A DNA stretch of 64,000 nucleotides from Chryseobacterium camelliae (GCF_030818575.1 NZ_JAUTAL010000001.1:3472001-3536000); one strand, 5' to 3'; shown: positions 1 to 8,766, numbered from the stretch's first letter. Notes: a model not told the origin generated them from the sequence alone. Numbers and translations are program-made.

Positions 1-303
1 TGTTTTTCGCGTTCCCAACCCTTTGGTATTATTCTGCCCATAGTCTAAAATAATGATGTTTTCCCAAAGGTCATTGTCCTTTTCGTAGGTGAGGTTATAA
101 TTAGCCCCGGCGAGCCAGCCGACATTGTTGGCTCCCCCTCCTACCCACTTTGAAAAGGCGGTCTGGTTGACCAGCAATGTATTTTTTCCAAGAACCGACC
201 AATGCTTCACCGTATCAGATACCGGCTGCTCATCAGTCTTTTCTTCCTGAGCATGAGCATATATTCCAAGAGTTACAGCAATCGCGAATACAAGTTTTCC
301 CAT
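1..303 (-). CDS. DUF3078 family secreted protein, N-terminal part (cut by window edge)
   Basis: The reverse strand carries the first 101 codons of a protein that continues beyond the left edge. Residues 1-18 look like a signal peptide (hydrophobic core, then AHAQ before a charged stretch). The mature part contains NQTAFSKWVGGGANNVGWL and then LAGANYNLTYEKD, which I recognise as the start of the Bacteroidota family DUF3078, thought to form outer-membrane beta-strand structures. The function is unknown. A possible -7 element (TATTTTTG on the reverse strand, 324-331) lies about 20 nt upstream of the ATG. The gene is divergent from the rhomboid gene. Confidence 0.8.
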   Translation of the reverse strand, partial: MGKLVFAIAVTLGIYAHAQEEKTDEQPVSDTVKHWSVLGKNTLLVNQTAFSKWVGGGANNVGWLAGANYNLTYEKDNDLWENIIILDYGQNNTKGLGTRKT

Positions 304-557
304 ATTTCAAAAAAATTTTGATACAAAAATAAAAATATAAATTTTGCCGTTTTCCTGCTTTATGTGATGAATACTCATTTTATAATCAAATCATTAAGAA
401 TAAATGATATAAAAAGATAGGATTGGGGCAATATTTTCATTTTAGGATATATTTTTCTGAAAAATCTACTTTTTGTCTCAAAAAGAACTCATCTCCTGAA
501 AACCTCGCCAAAATTTCCGGAATTTATTCTTGGCTTCCCGTTTGACGTAATCTAGCC

Positions 558-1325
558 ATGCTAAAAAATGTAATTTCCAGAAAAGCTGTTATTTATCCTT
601 TACTGATGCTGGCTGCGATGTGGCTGGGCTATCTGTTGCAGATGGCCGGCTTTTTTGAAAATTGCTTCGGAGCTATTATTCCCCTGTTGCCGGAAGGCCT
701 GCTGGGTGTAATTACTTCACCTTTGCTGCATGGCAATCTGGATCATATTATTGGCAACTCTATCCCGATAGCCATCCTGATGTTCCTGCTGTATCAGTTT
801 TATCCGTTGGTTGCCAATAAGGTTTTTGTTATCGGCTGGCTGGCGACGGGGCTACTGCTGTGGCTGCTGCCTCCCGTAGATATCCTCACGGGAGAATATA
901 TGTACACCTGTACTATAGGGGCCAGCGGAGTTGTTTATGTCCTTGCTTTTTTTCTTTTTTTCAGCGGTGTATTCCGGTGGAATGTTAAACTCCTTACCAT
1001 CTCTCTCCTAGTCGTTTTATACTACGGAAGCCTTGTTTGGGGGATGTTTCCTGAAGAATTGTTTTACAATCTTCAGGCACCGAGTAAAGTTTCGTGGCAG
1101 GCACACCTGGCTGGAGCTATTGTAGGAAGCATTATTGCATTTGCCTTTAAAAATGTAGGTGAAAAGAAGAAGAAATACATCTGGGAATTCCCTAATTATT
1201 ACAGTGAAAGAGATGATAAGCTCTGGCAGCAGTACAAAGAAAATCATCCTGAAGATTTTTCTGAATTGCCCTACAAGAAAAAAGATGACATTTGGGATCA
1301 TCTGGACGAATTAAGGAAGAAATAA
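558..1325 (+). CDS. Rhomboid family intramembrane serine protease
   Basis: A 255-residue polytopic membrane protein. It should cleave transmembrane segments of other membrane proteins within the lipid bilayer. The catalytic Ser123 lies in GASG and the catalytic His183 in HLAGAIVG, the GxSG and HxxGxxxG signatures of the family. An HGNLDHIIGN segment (58-67) matches the conserved His/Asn region of the second core helix. About six hydrophobic segments fill residues 10-200, followed by a charged cytosolic tail of about 55 residues. Substrates cannot be read from the sequence. The gene ends 34 nt before dprA on the same strand. Confidence 0.9.
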   Translation: MLKNVISRKAVIYPLLMLAAMWLGYLLQMAGFFENCFGAIIPLLPEGLLGVITSPLLHGNLDHIIGNSIPIAILMFLLYQFYPLVANKVFVIGWLATGLLLWLLPPVDILTGEYMYTCTIGASGVVYVLAFFLFFSGVFRWNVKLLTISLLVVLYYGSLVWGMFPEELFYNLQAPSKVSWQAHLAGAIVGSIIAFAFKNVGEKKKKYIWEFPNYYSERDDKLWQQYKENHPEDFSELPYKKKDDIWDHLDELRKK

Positions 1326-1337
1326 ATCTTAATTTGT

Positions 1338-1345
1338 TACATTTG
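1338..1345 (+). promoter_or_regulatory. Putative -7 element of the dprA promoter
   Basis: TACATTTG matches the Bacteroidota -7 consensus TAnnTTTG and ends 14 nt before the dprA ATG. No TTG is found at the usual -33 distance, so this rests on the -7 box alone. Confidence 0.4.
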
Positions 1346-1359
1346 ATAAAAAAACACCT

Positions 1360-2470
1360 ATGATTTCTGAAGAACACCTGTACGCCATCGCACTCCGCGA
1401 GTGCAGTCTCATCGGCGATATTAATTTCAGTAAGCTTGTAAGAACCTTCGGCAATGCAAAGCTTGCCTGGGAAAAAGCACGCCCGGGAGCTGGGAGCCGT
1501 AGAGGGAATCGGGCGTAAGGCAGTAGCAGATATCGGCAATCCGGATTACCTGAGGTTTGCTGAAAAAGAAATTAAGTTCTGCGAAAGAGATAACATCACA
1601 ATTAAATTAAGGCATCTGCGTGATCTTCCACCACTTTTAAATGAATGCGATGATGCGCCGGCCATCCTCTATCAGAAAGGCGAAATTGACAATACGCTAA
1701 AAACGGTAAGCATTGTAGGAACGCGGAATATGACGCCGTACGGAAAATCTTTTATCCATACTTTTTTTGAGGAAACCCAGTCATGCAGGTACAGTTCTGT
1801 AAGCGGACTGGCGCTCGGAGTAGATAAAGAAGTCCACGAACAGTCACTGAACATTAATATTCCTACCGTAGCCGTACTTGCCCATGGGTTCCATACATTA
1901 TATCCTTTCAGAAACAGGAGGCTGTCGGAAAGAATCCTTGATCATGGAGGAGCACTCCTCACAGAATTCAATTCTTCCCGGAAGCCGGACCGTGAAAACT
2001 TCATTCAGAGGAACAGGATCATTGCCGGACTTTCCCCTGCAACGGTGGTGGTTGAAACCGCTTTCGGAGGAGGATCAGTAAGTACAGCTACCTTTGCCAA
2101 TCAATATAACCGTGACGTATTTGCCCTTCCCGGTAAAATTACAGACCCTTACAGCCAGGGCTGTAACCATTTGATATTCCAACATAAAGCGTCTGTTATT
2201 TCCACGACTAAAGAACTTATCGAACAACTTGGACTCAACGGTTCCCGAGAACATATGGAAGAACTGTTTCCTTATAGTGCCATACATGTTCAGTTAAACG
2301 AAATTCAGGAACTCATTTATCAGTGCATCAAAGAAAACCAACAGATATCTTTAGACGATATGGCTGCCTCAACAGAGCTTCCGCCCTACAGAATTTTACC
2401 CGTAATCCTTGAACTGGAGCTTTTGGGGAAGATAAAAACGCTTTCCGGGAGACAATTTACAGCAATCTGA
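1360..2470 (+). CDS. dprA: DNA-processing protein DprA, interrupted by a frameshift near its N-terminus
   Basis: DprA binds single-stranded DNA and loads RecA during natural transformation. The natural ATG at 1360 opens a frame beginning MISEEHLYAIALREC that runs into TAA at 1516-1518. The rest of the protein (ELGAVEGIGRK onward) continues in the next frame to 2470, where the longest uninterrupted ORF starts at an internal ATG at 1454. Removing one base in the run gcccggg (1481-1487) joins the two halves. The Rossmann core is intact: IVGTRNMTPYG, SGLALGVD, FIQRNRIIAGLS and a GGGS...FALPGK segment, followed by a winged-helix-like C-terminus. Either the strain carries a frameshift or the read has an indel. 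A 338-residue protein from 1454 would keep the Rossmann core but lose most of the N-terminal helical domain. Confidence 0.85.
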
Positions 2471-2604
2471 TAATTAACTATTTCTTAATACTGCATTATT
2501 TAACAGATAACATTTAATTTTTGGCAATATTTGTATAAAAATTATCAATTTAACAATATTAAGTCATAATTTTATTAAATTATAAACAATCATTGGATAA
2601 GGTA

Positions 2605-2634
2605 TTGTGAATCTTGAAAAAAAATTTAAATTTG
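2605..2634 (+). promoter_or_regulatory. gdhA promoter (TTG-N19-TAAATTTG)
   Basis: A TTG at 2605-2607 and TAAATTTG at 2627-2634 are separated by 19 nt, the canonical Bacteroidota sigma-ABfr arrangement. Transcription would begin near 2641, giving a leader of about 20 nt before the gdhA ATG. Confidence 0.7.
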
Positions 2635-2660
2635 TTGGCAATAATATTCAACCTTAATAT

Positions 2661-4019
2661 ATGGAACAATATAATATTGAGCAGAAAATTCAGGAGTTTA
2701 TTGCTAAGATAGAAGCAAAAAATCCTAACGAACCGGAATTTTTACAGGCGGTAAAAGAAGTGGCTGTAACTGTGATTCCGTTTATTGCTACCAAGAAAGA
2801 ATATAACGGTATGAAGCTGCTTGAAAGGATGGCTGAAGCCGAAAGAATCATTATATTCAGAGTTCCATGGGTTGATGACAAAGGTGAGATTCAGGTTAAC
2901 AGAGGGTTCAGAATCCAGATGAATTCTGCTATTGGGCCTTATAAAGGAGGAATCCGTTTCCATCCTACCGTAAACCTTTCCGTTCTGAAATTCCTTGCTT
3001 TTGAGCAGGTATTTAAAAATTCATTGACTACCCTTCCTATGGGCGGTGGTAAAGGTGGGTCTGATTTTGACCCTCAAGGGAAATCTGATATGGAAGTAAT
3101 GCGTTTCTGCCAGGCTTTCATGACGGAGCTTTGCAAGCATATCGGCCCTGAAACGGATGTTCCTGCTGGAGATATCGGAGTTGGAGCCAGAGAGATCGGC
3201 TACCTGTTCGGGCAATATAAAAAAATCAGAAATGAGTTTACCGGCGTGCTTACCGGAAAAGGTCTGGCTTACGGAGGATCACTGATCCGTCCTGAAGCTA
3301 CCGGATATGGGGTTGTTTATTTTGCAGAGCAGATGCTTAAGACCATCGGACAGACCTTCCAGGATAAGATCGTAACGGTTTCAGGTTTCGGAAACGTAGC
3401 CTGGGGAGTCATTAAAAAAGCGACAGAACTGGGAGCAAAGGTCGTAACGATTTCCGGACCAGATGGTTATATCTATGATAAAGACGGGATCAGCGGTGAA
3501 AAGATCGATTATCTGCTTGAGCTGAGATCTTCAGGGAATAACAGGGCGGAAGATTATGCTAAAAAATATCCGTCTGCTGAATTCCATGCCGGGAAACGCC
3601 CTTGGGATGTGAAGTGTGATGTAGCCTTCCCTTCTGCAACCCAAAACGAACTGGATCTTGAAGATGCTAAAATACTGGTTGAAAACGGATGTGTATGCGT
3701 AACTGAAGCAGCCAATATGCCTTCTACTCTGGATGCGATCAATTATTTCCTAGACAATCAGGTACTGTTCTCTCCGGGGAAAGCATCCAATGCCGGAGGA
3801 GTTGCAACTTCAGGATTGGAAATGACCCAAAACTCGATCCGTCTGAACTGGACTTCTGAAGAAGTTGATGCACGATTGAAAGAGATCATGATCGGAATCC
3901 ATAAAGCCTGCAGGGACTATGGAAAAGAAGAAAATGGCTATGTAAACTATGTAAAGGGAGCCAATATCGCCGGCTTCGTGAAAGTAGCAGAAGCAATGCT
4001 TGCACAAGGTGTGGTATAA
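2661..4019 (+). CDS. gdhA: NADP-specific glutamate dehydrogenase
   Basis: A 452-residue cytosolic enzyme that reversibly aminates 2-oxoglutarate to glutamate, used for ammonium assimilation. Residues 127-139 carry MGGGKGGSDFDP with the catalytic lysine (Lys131), preceded by the substrate-binding PYKGG (93-97). The central VSGFGNVAWG segment is the nucleotide-binding Rossmann motif, and PAGDIGVGAREIGYLFGQYK is typical of the hexameric short form. Length agrees with bacterial GdhA. The gene stands alone, with its own canonical promoter and a strong terminator just downstream. NADP preference is inferred from family resemblance rather than proven by a motif. Confidence 0.95.
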   Translation: MEQYNIEQKIQEFIAKIEAKNPNEPEFLQAVKEVAVTVIPFIATKKEYNGMKLLERMAEAERIIIFRVPWVDDKGEIQVNRGFRIQMNSAIGPYKGGIRFHPTVNLSVLKFLAFEQVFKNSLTTLPMGGGKGGSDFDPQGKSDMEVMRFCQAFMTELCKHIGPETDVPAGDIGVGAREIGYLFGQYKKIRNEFTGVLTGKGLAYGGSLIRPEATGYGVVYFAEQMLKTIGQTFQDKIVTVSGFGNVAWGVIKKATELGAKVVTISGPDGYIYDKDGISGEKIDYLLELRSSGNNRAEDYAKKYPSAEFHAGKRPWDVKCDVAFPSATQNELDLEDAKILVENGCVCVTEAANMPSTLDAINYFLDNQVLFSPGKASNAGGVATSGLEMTQNSIRLNWTSEEVDARLKEIMIGIHKACRDYGKEENGYVNYVKGANIAGFVKVAEAMLAQGVV

Positions 4020-4025
4020 TATAGA

Positions 4026-4051
4026 GCCGGGAGAATCTCCCGGCTTTTTTT
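4026..4051 (+). terminator. Rho-independent terminator of gdhA
   Basis: A perfect 9-bp stem (GCCGGGAGA/TCTCCCGGC) with a 1-nt gap is followed by seven T residues, 6 nt after the gdhA stop codon. Confidence 0.9.
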
Positions 4052-4101
4052 AATATAGCCTGTCCCGGGAGAATGGGAAAAAGTAAAAAGTGAAAGGAGA
4101 A

Positions 4102-4128
4102 AGCATTGAATAATTCAATGCTTTTTTT
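4102..4128 (+). terminator. Second forward intrinsic terminator
   Basis: AGCATTGAA and TTCAATGCT form a 9-bp stem around a 3-nt loop, followed by seven T residues. It lies between the gdhA terminator and the terminator of the opposing gene and may act as a backup. Confidence 0.65.
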
Positions 4129-4134
4129 AGCCAT

Positions 4135-4169
4135 AAAAAATCCTGGAAAGACAAGTCTTTCCAGGATTT
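4135..4169 (-). terminator. Rho-independent terminator of the Asn/Thr-rich protein gene
   Basis: A perfect 15-bp inverted repeat (4138-4152 with 4155-4169) is followed, on the reverse strand, by a run of six T residues. It begins about 20 nt after the stop codon of the gene at 4189-4503. Confidence 0.9.
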
Positions 4170-4188
4170 CTAATTTATCCAAGATAAA

Positions 4189-4503
4189 TTATCTCGTTTT
4201 CTTCTTGGATTTTTTAGTTTCCTTTATGGCATCTCTTGAACCATCTGTTCTTGCAGTATCTATAGTAGTACTGTTGGAACGTGTGTTATTCATGCCATTA
4301 TTATCCAAGGTACCATTGGTTCCATTGTTCAATGTCCCGTTGGTGGTATTATTGGTACCATTATTCAGGTCACGGTCACTTTGCTGCTGTGGTGTCAGTG
4401 TGCCCGTGCCGGAAGTGTCCGTTTTGGTTTGTGGAGTTACCTGCGCCGAAGCAGTAATTAATCCTCCTACTACAAATGCCATTGCTAAAAATAACTTTTT
4501 CAT
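4189..4503 (-). CDS. Small secreted Asn/Thr/Gly-rich protein of unknown function
   Basis: A 104-residue protein with a clear signal peptide (MKKLFLAMAFVVGGLITASA, cleavage before QVTPQ). The mature part is of low complexity. It has several copies of an NNGTN-like unit (NNGTNNTTNGTLNNGTNGTL), then a basic tail KKSKKKTR. No catalytic domain is visible and it is probably disordered or repeat-forming in the periplasm or outside the cell. I do not recognise a named family. It has its own strong terminator, which supports it being a genuine gene rather than a shadow of the antisense ORF. Confidence 0.75.
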   Translation of the reverse strand: MKKLFLAMAFVVGGLITASAQVTPQTKTDTSGTGTLTPQQQSDRDLNNGTNNTTNGTLNNGTNGTLDNNGMNNTRSNSTTIDTARTDGSRDAIKETKKSKKKTR

Positions 4504-4619
4504 AATATAATATTTTATGGTGTTGGTTATATTAAAAACGACAAGTTTTATACTAAAGTATGGTAATGGGTTTTATTTAACTTTAATTATAACCTTTTGT
4601 GACTAATTGGGATTAAAGT

Positions 4620-5108
4620 TTATTTTTTTAGCCTTTTAGTCATATTCTCTACAAATTCGTAAGCTGCCGGACAGATAACAGTATTTTTTATCATAATGTT
4701 ATTAATCTGATATATCTTTTTACGATCTGTATGAGGGTATTCACGGCAGGCTTTAGGGCGGACATCATAAATCGAACACGTGTTATCGTTATTCAGAAAA
4801 AAACATGGTAAATGCTGTAATACCTTATCATTATCCTCATCAACCCTCAGAAATTTAGCCTCAAAATCTGCCGGTTTCATTTTCAGGTGTTTAGCAATGC
4901 GTTCAATATCTTTTTCGGTATACAGGGGCCCGGTAGTTTTACAGCAGTTGGCACAGCTGAGGCAATCGATGGTCTCAAAGACTTCTTCATGAACCTCCTG
5001 AACGATGTAATCAAGGTTCTTGGGTGGTTTCTTCTTCAGCCCTTCGAGAAACTTACGGTGCTCATTCTGTTTCTGAAGCGCCTGTTTTTTATACAATTCT
5101 ATATCCAT
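4620..5108 (-). CDS. YkgJ-family cysteine-cluster protein (zinc/iron-chelating domain)
   Basis: A 162-residue soluble protein with the YkgJ/CxxCxxCC signature: Cys49, Cys52, Cys55 and Cys56 in CLSCANCC, then Cys102, Cys111 and Cys121 in PCFF, CSIYDVRP and KACREYP. The family is predicted to bind Zn or an Fe-S cluster, and no reaction is established. The ATG overlaps the stop codon of the upstream Kir channel gene by one base (TAATG), so the two are probably co-translated. A link between the two functions is not known. Confidence 0.85.
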   Translation of the reverse strand: MDIELYKKQALQKQNEHRKFLEGLKKKPPKNLDYIVQEVHEEVFETIDCLSCANCCKTTGPLYTEKDIERIAKHLKMKPADFEAKFLRVDEDNDKVLQHLPCFFLNNDNTCSIYDVRPKACREYPHTDRKKIYQINNIMIKNTVICPAAYEFVENMTKRLKK

Positions 5109-6076
5109 TATTTTTCATCTCTTAAAACAGGTATTTCTGCCATTGTATATTCATTGATTTTCTCAAGGTCAAGAATTGTGGATCTTTTATCCTTTGAGGG
5201 ATAATACATCGGCGTAAATACGGCTCCGTATATAATCTCATCTGAGGCATAAGAAGTGCGTTGAACGACAGTATTGGAAAAAACTTCATCAAAAGCCCGG
5301 ACATGTACAATGATTTCTATATCCGTACTCTTAAAATCCTGCTCTGTAAATCCGTAAAAAGGTGAATCTTCATCTATGGCATGCACAATAGTCCAGTTCA
5401 GAGCCAGCGTATTGATATGGCTTAGCTGCGTTTTCAGGCTATAAAATTTACTTTTATGGTTTCCGTCTTCATGAACTTGGATAGCTGCCGAAACAATAAC
5501 ATCCGCATTCGTCAGCGAATTATTTTTATAAGGTGCCAGCCTGAACATCAAAGCAGAAGCATTATGGAAGGGAGCAACCAGAGCCACATCCGAAAATGTA
5601 AGGTAAGCTCTCGGACGGGAAAAACGCCCGTAAAAGAGCCCTGTGGCTATCGCAAAAGTAAGCAGTCCCAAAAATGCCTCAAAAGTAGCGACCAGGCTTG
5701 CCATAAAGCCTACCGGAGCTATTCTCCCGTAACCTACGGTAGTAAAAGTCTGTGAACTGAAGAAAAAGACATCAATAAATTCATTGACCGCATCCCTTTT
5801 ATCAATGCCTGTAAGATGTTCTACTCCGATAAGGTAGTAGATCAGAGCAAAGATCAGGTTAACCAGAATATAGGCAATAACCAGGTAAGACAGGAACCTG
5901 AACGTGGAGAGCTCAAGCATGGTATGGTACCAGCTGAAACGGTTGAGCATTGAAACTCCTTTGCGCTCTACATTGGGCAGTCCGTCTTTTTTGATGAACC
6001 GTCCGGATGCACTGTCACCAAAGCCACTGTTTTCCGTGCTTTTCTGAAGAATCTTTTTTCTGAAACCGTTTGCCAT
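5108..6076 (-). CDS. Inward-rectifier-type potassium channel (KirBac family)
   Basis: A 322-residue inner-membrane channel. It has two membrane helices (about 59-82 and 122-148) flanking a pore loop with the K+ selectivity filter TVGYG at 113-117. A beta-rich C-terminal cytoplasmic domain of about 170 residues follows, as in KirBac and eukaryotic Kir channels, beginning RPRAYLTFSDVALVAPF. The N-terminal extension holds basic residues and a slide-helix-like FSWYHTMLELS segment. Only two membrane helices and no voltage sensor are seen, so this is not a voltage-gated channel. It is followed by the YkgJ gene with a one-base overlap. Confidence 0.9.
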   Translation of the reverse strand: MANGFRKKILQKSTENSGFGDSASGRFIKKDGLPNVERKGVSMLNRFSWYHTMLELSTFRFLSYLVIAYILVNLIFALIYYLIGVEHLTGIDKRDAVNEFIDVFFFSSQTFTTVGYGRIAPVGFMASLVATFEAFLGLLTFAIATGLFYGRFSRPRAYLTFSDVALVAPFHNASALMFRLAPYKNNSLTNADVIVSAAIQVHEDGNHKSKFYSLKTQLSHINTLALNWTIVHAIDEDSPFYGFTEQDFKSTDIEIIVHVRAFDEVFSNTVVQRTSYASDEIIYGAVFTPMYYPSKDKRSTILDLEKINEYTMAEIPVLRDEK

Positions 6077-6116
6077 CCCTATGCCTGAAATTTTATATCA
6101 ACAGGAAAATATGCTG

Positions 6117-6124
6117 CAAAGATA
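6117..6124 (-). promoter_or_regulatory. Putative -7 element for the Kir channel operon
   Basis: TATCTTTG on the reverse strand matches TAnnTTTG about 40 nt upstream of the start codon at 6076. A TTG lies upstream but at a spacing (24 nt) longer than ideal. Confidence 0.4.
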
Positions 6125-6196
6125 AAATATTGTTTCCATGAAATTTATCAACAGCCCCATCGAATTTTTAAATTGATTTTAAACTAACTTTAACGT

Positions 6197-6577
6197 ATGA
6201 AAAAACTGGAGACCAGACAGGATATTGAACACCTTGTCAACTCATTTTATGATAAAGTAGTGCATGATGAAACCATCGGTTTTTTCTTCAATGACGTGGC
6301 CAAAGTAAACTGGGATAACCATCTTCCTAAAATGTATGCATTCTGGGAATCAGTTCTGTTCGGGCAGATGACGTATAAAGGAAATCCCATGGGTGCCCAC
6401 TTTCCCATTAACGAGGTTCATGCAATGGAAAAGCAACACTTTGAGCGGTGGCTTGAATTATGGATCAGCACCATTGAAGAGGAATTTACCGGGGAAAATG
6501 CTGATATGGCGGTATATAAAGCTCAGAATATAGCCAAGCTTATGGCTTTTAAAATGGAACTTGCCCGGCGCCTTTAA
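6197..6577 (+). CDS. Group III truncated haemoglobin
   Basis: A 126-residue globin of the TrHb3 (COG2346) group. The proximal haem ligand is expected to be His81 in KQHFERWLELW, with the family's FWESVLFGQ segment (49-57) and the AHFP pocket near residue 67. TrHb3 proteins bind O2 and are thought to handle NO or peroxide, but the exact role is unclear. Its stop codon shares the palindrome TTAA with the stop of the opposing antiporter gene. Confidence 0.9.
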   Translation: MKKLETRQDIEHLVNSFYDKVVHDETIGFFFNDVAKVNWDNHLPKMYAFWESVLFGQMTYKGNPMGAHFPINEVHAMEKQHFERWLELWISTIEEEFTGENADMAVYKAQNIAKLMAFKMELARRL

Positions 6578-7644
6578 GGAACGATTACCGTAAATATGTA
6601 CGCGGCCAGATTCACCAGCAGTACAGTGCCATAAAGAATATTGGTTTTCCCTCTGCTTAATGACAGCATTACGATGAACACAGACAGTGAAAGCAGGATA
6701 ATATCTTTTTTATCCAGCCCAAGGACCAACGGAATATCGTACAGGATACAGACAATGGACACTGCAGGAATAGACAATCCTATACTTGCCAATGCAGAAC
6801 CCAATGCCAGATTCAGGCTCGACTGGATCTGATTTCCCCTCGCCGCACGGATAGCCGCAAGTCCCTCCGGAAGCAGAACCACAGCTGCAATAATTACCCC
6901 AACCAAAGATTTCGGTGCACCGACACTCTGTACCATATCTTCTATGGTAGAAGAGAGCCCTTTGGCCATCATGACCACAATAGCAAGGCAGATCACCAGG
7001 AATACGAAACTGATCATGGTTTTGCCCATAGAAGGAACATAATGTTCAGCCGGGTGCTCATCCGGTACTACAAAATAGCTCCTGTGGCGCACGGTCTGTA
7101 CCATCAGGAAAATGCCGTAAATCACCAGGCAGGCAATAGAGACGAAAATAAGCTGTGCATTATTATAAAAAGGACCGTTAACGCTTGAGGTAAAATTAGG
7201 AAGGACGAGTGTCAGGATCAGTATGGAAACAATACTTACGAGATAAGTAGTCGCTGAACTGCGGGCAAAGAACTGTTCATAATATTTCACGCCTCCCACG
7301 AGGATACAGATTCCTAGAATACCGTTTAAAATAAGCATTACTGCTGCAAAAACAGTATCCCTTGCCAATGTGATGGCCTGATCCCCTCCTGCAACCATCA
7401 GTGAGATGATCAGGGCTACTTCGATAATCGTAATACAAAGTGCCAGAATAATCGTTCCGAAAGGCTCTCCTACTTTATGAGCCACCATTTCTGCATGGTG
7501 GACAGCCGAAAGAACGCTTCCGGTAAGCAGGATTCCGGCAATCACATCATAAAGAACCCCATGGCCAATAAGTCCTGAAAAATAATACAGGACCGCTACT
7601 ACGGGGAAAATATAGGTGTAATGTAAAAATTCTTTTGGTTTCAT
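6574..7644 (-). CDS. Calcium:proton antiporter, ChaA-like (CaCA superfamily)
   Basis: A 356-residue membrane protein with about 11 hydrophobic segments. The two inverted alpha-repeats of Ca2+/cation antiporters are visible. The first is GEPFGTIILALCITIIEVALI (about 60-80) and the second LLPEGLAAIRAARGN...LALGSALASIGLSIPA (about 256-295). The acidic residues in GEPFG and LPEG would bind the cation. It should export Ca2+ (possibly Na+ or K+) in exchange for protons. The gene converges on the haemoglobin gene with a 4-nt overlap of stop codons. Confidence 0.88.
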   Translation of the reverse strand: MKPKEFLHYTYIFPVVAVLYYFSGLIGHGVLYDVIAGILLTGSVLSAVHHAEMVAHKVGEPFGTIILALCITIIEVALIISLMVAGGDQAITLARDTVFAAVMLILNGILGICILVGGVKYYEQFFARSSATTYLVSIVSILILTLVLPNFTSSVNGPFYNNAQLIFVSIACLVIYGIFLMVQTVRHRSYFVVPDEHPAEHYVPSMGKTMISFVFLVICLAIVVMMAKGLSSTIEDMVQSVGAPKSLVGVIIAAVVLLPEGLAAIRAARGNQIQSSLNLALGSALASIGLSIPAVSIVCILYDIPLVLGLDKKDIILLSLSVFIVMLSLSRGKTNILYGTVLLVNLAAYIFTVIVP

Positions 7645-7709
7645 AAGTGTCTACAAAATACAAAAAATCTATCATTTTTAAAATAATGAAAGAGGATATT
7701 AATTATTTT

Positions 7710-8042
7710 TTAATGACACCAGAAATTAAAATCCTGGAAATCCGTGAGCATATGCAGCAGCAAGCCAATAGCAATTATCCTGATATTTCCTCTGAAGAGG
7801 AGCATTAAAATATACACTGCGATGGCATAGTAGGAATGCAGGAAATGAAACCCTATGCTGTTCCGTGAAGGATCGAAGACAGGATCAGCGAAAAGATGGT
7901 CCAGGTCTACAAGCATGGTTGCCAGAAGGATGAGATAAGTTCTGAACCAGGTCTTCCTGTAGAATATCAGGGCAATAAAAACCGGAAAGATCAGGTGCAG
8001 GAAATAATGAACAATGGTTTTCCAGAAGAAGCAGTCTTGCAT
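7710..8042 (-). CDS. Small membrane protein, DUF6122-like
   Basis: A 110-residue protein with about four hydrophobic helices. Conserved-looking polar residues sit in VDLDHLFADP (about 46-55), HFLHSYY and LLHMLTDFQDF, the pattern of a small membrane family that resembles integral membrane metal-dependent hydrolases. I associate it with DUF6122. No function is known. It starts 2 nt after the stop of the alkD-like gene and is probably the last gene of the hflX run. Confidence 0.7.
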   Translation of the reverse strand: MQDCFFWKTIVHYFLHLIFPVFIALIFYRKTWFRTYLILLATMLVDLDHLFADPVFDPSRNSIGFHFLHSYYAIAVYILMLLFRGNIRIIAIGLLLHMLTDFQDFNFWCH

Positions 8043-8044
8043 AA

Positions 8045-8764
8045 TTATATTTGTCCTTTTAAGTATTTCTGGCGCAACGGTTCGTCCAGTTTCTCTATGG
8101 CATACCTGAGGCAGGTCCTTGGCATATCCTGGTAATGCCGGTTGAGATAACGGATCAGATCATCGGGAGCCTTCTTTCCCATTTCTCTCAGCATCCAGCC
8201 GTTTGCCTTATGCATAAGGTCATGCGGGTGCTCCAGATTGTTGGAGACCAGCTCTTTGGTCAGTTCAAACGAGTGTTTTTTTATATGGTATAAAGTGGCA
8301 ACTACTGCAATCCTCTTATGCCACATCGGATCGGAAAGGGCTAATGAACGCAGCAGGTCCGCTCTATCATATTCATAGGCATAACAGCCGAGTATCGTAT
8401 AGGAACTGGAATCCGCCAGATCCCAATTGTTTACATATTGCAGATGTGACAGGTACAGGTCCACGATTTCATTCTTTTCTGCCTGAGATTTAGCTTTCCG
8501 AAACCGGTTTACCATCATCAGCAAAGCTGTAAGCCTGTGTTCATGATAATCCGATGAAAGAAGGAGGCTTATTTCATCTAATGAAATATTCAGATAAAAG
8601 GCTTTGGCTACTGCTCTCTGATCCGGAACCGATATGCCCAGAAAAACATCACCTTCACTGTACTCTCCTATACCGGTTTTGAAAAATTTCTGATAATCCA
8701 GGGCTTTACCGGGCACAGCCAGTGCAGCCAGTGCTTCACGGATATCGGTAACGACTGAGCTCAT
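8045..8764 (-). CDS. DNA alkylation repair protein, AlkD-like HEAT-repeat glycosylase
   Basis: A 239-residue all-helical protein of the AlkC/AlkD superfamily. It should excise bulky or cationic alkylated bases such as N3- and N7-alkyl purines. The region YVNNWDLADSS (110-120) matches the AlkD active-site strip, with Trp114 and Asp118 in equivalent places, and HKANGWMLREMGKK near residue 192 matches the C-terminal HEAT repeat. It lies 2 nt from the Na+/H+ antiporter gene upstream and 2 nt from the DUF6122 gene downstream. Confidence 0.85.
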   Translation of the reverse strand: MSSVVTDIREALAALAVPGKALDYQKFFKTGIGEYSEGDVFLGISVPDQRAVAKAFYLNISLDEISLLLSSDYHEHRLTALLMMVNRFRKAKSQAEKNEIVDLYLSHLQYVNNWDLADSSSYTILGCYAYEYDRADLLRSLALSDPMWHKRIAVVATLYHIKKHSFELTKELVSNNLEHPHDLMHKANGWMLREMGKKAPDDLIRYLNRHYQDMPRTCLRYAIEKLDEPLRQKYLKGQI

Positions 8765-8766
8765 TA

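Noticed and set aside
4106-4510. A forward ORF opposite the Asn/Thr-rich protein
   Set aside because: The reverse frame has a signal peptide and a strong terminator; the forward frame is its mirror, rich in Val and Leu by complementarity.
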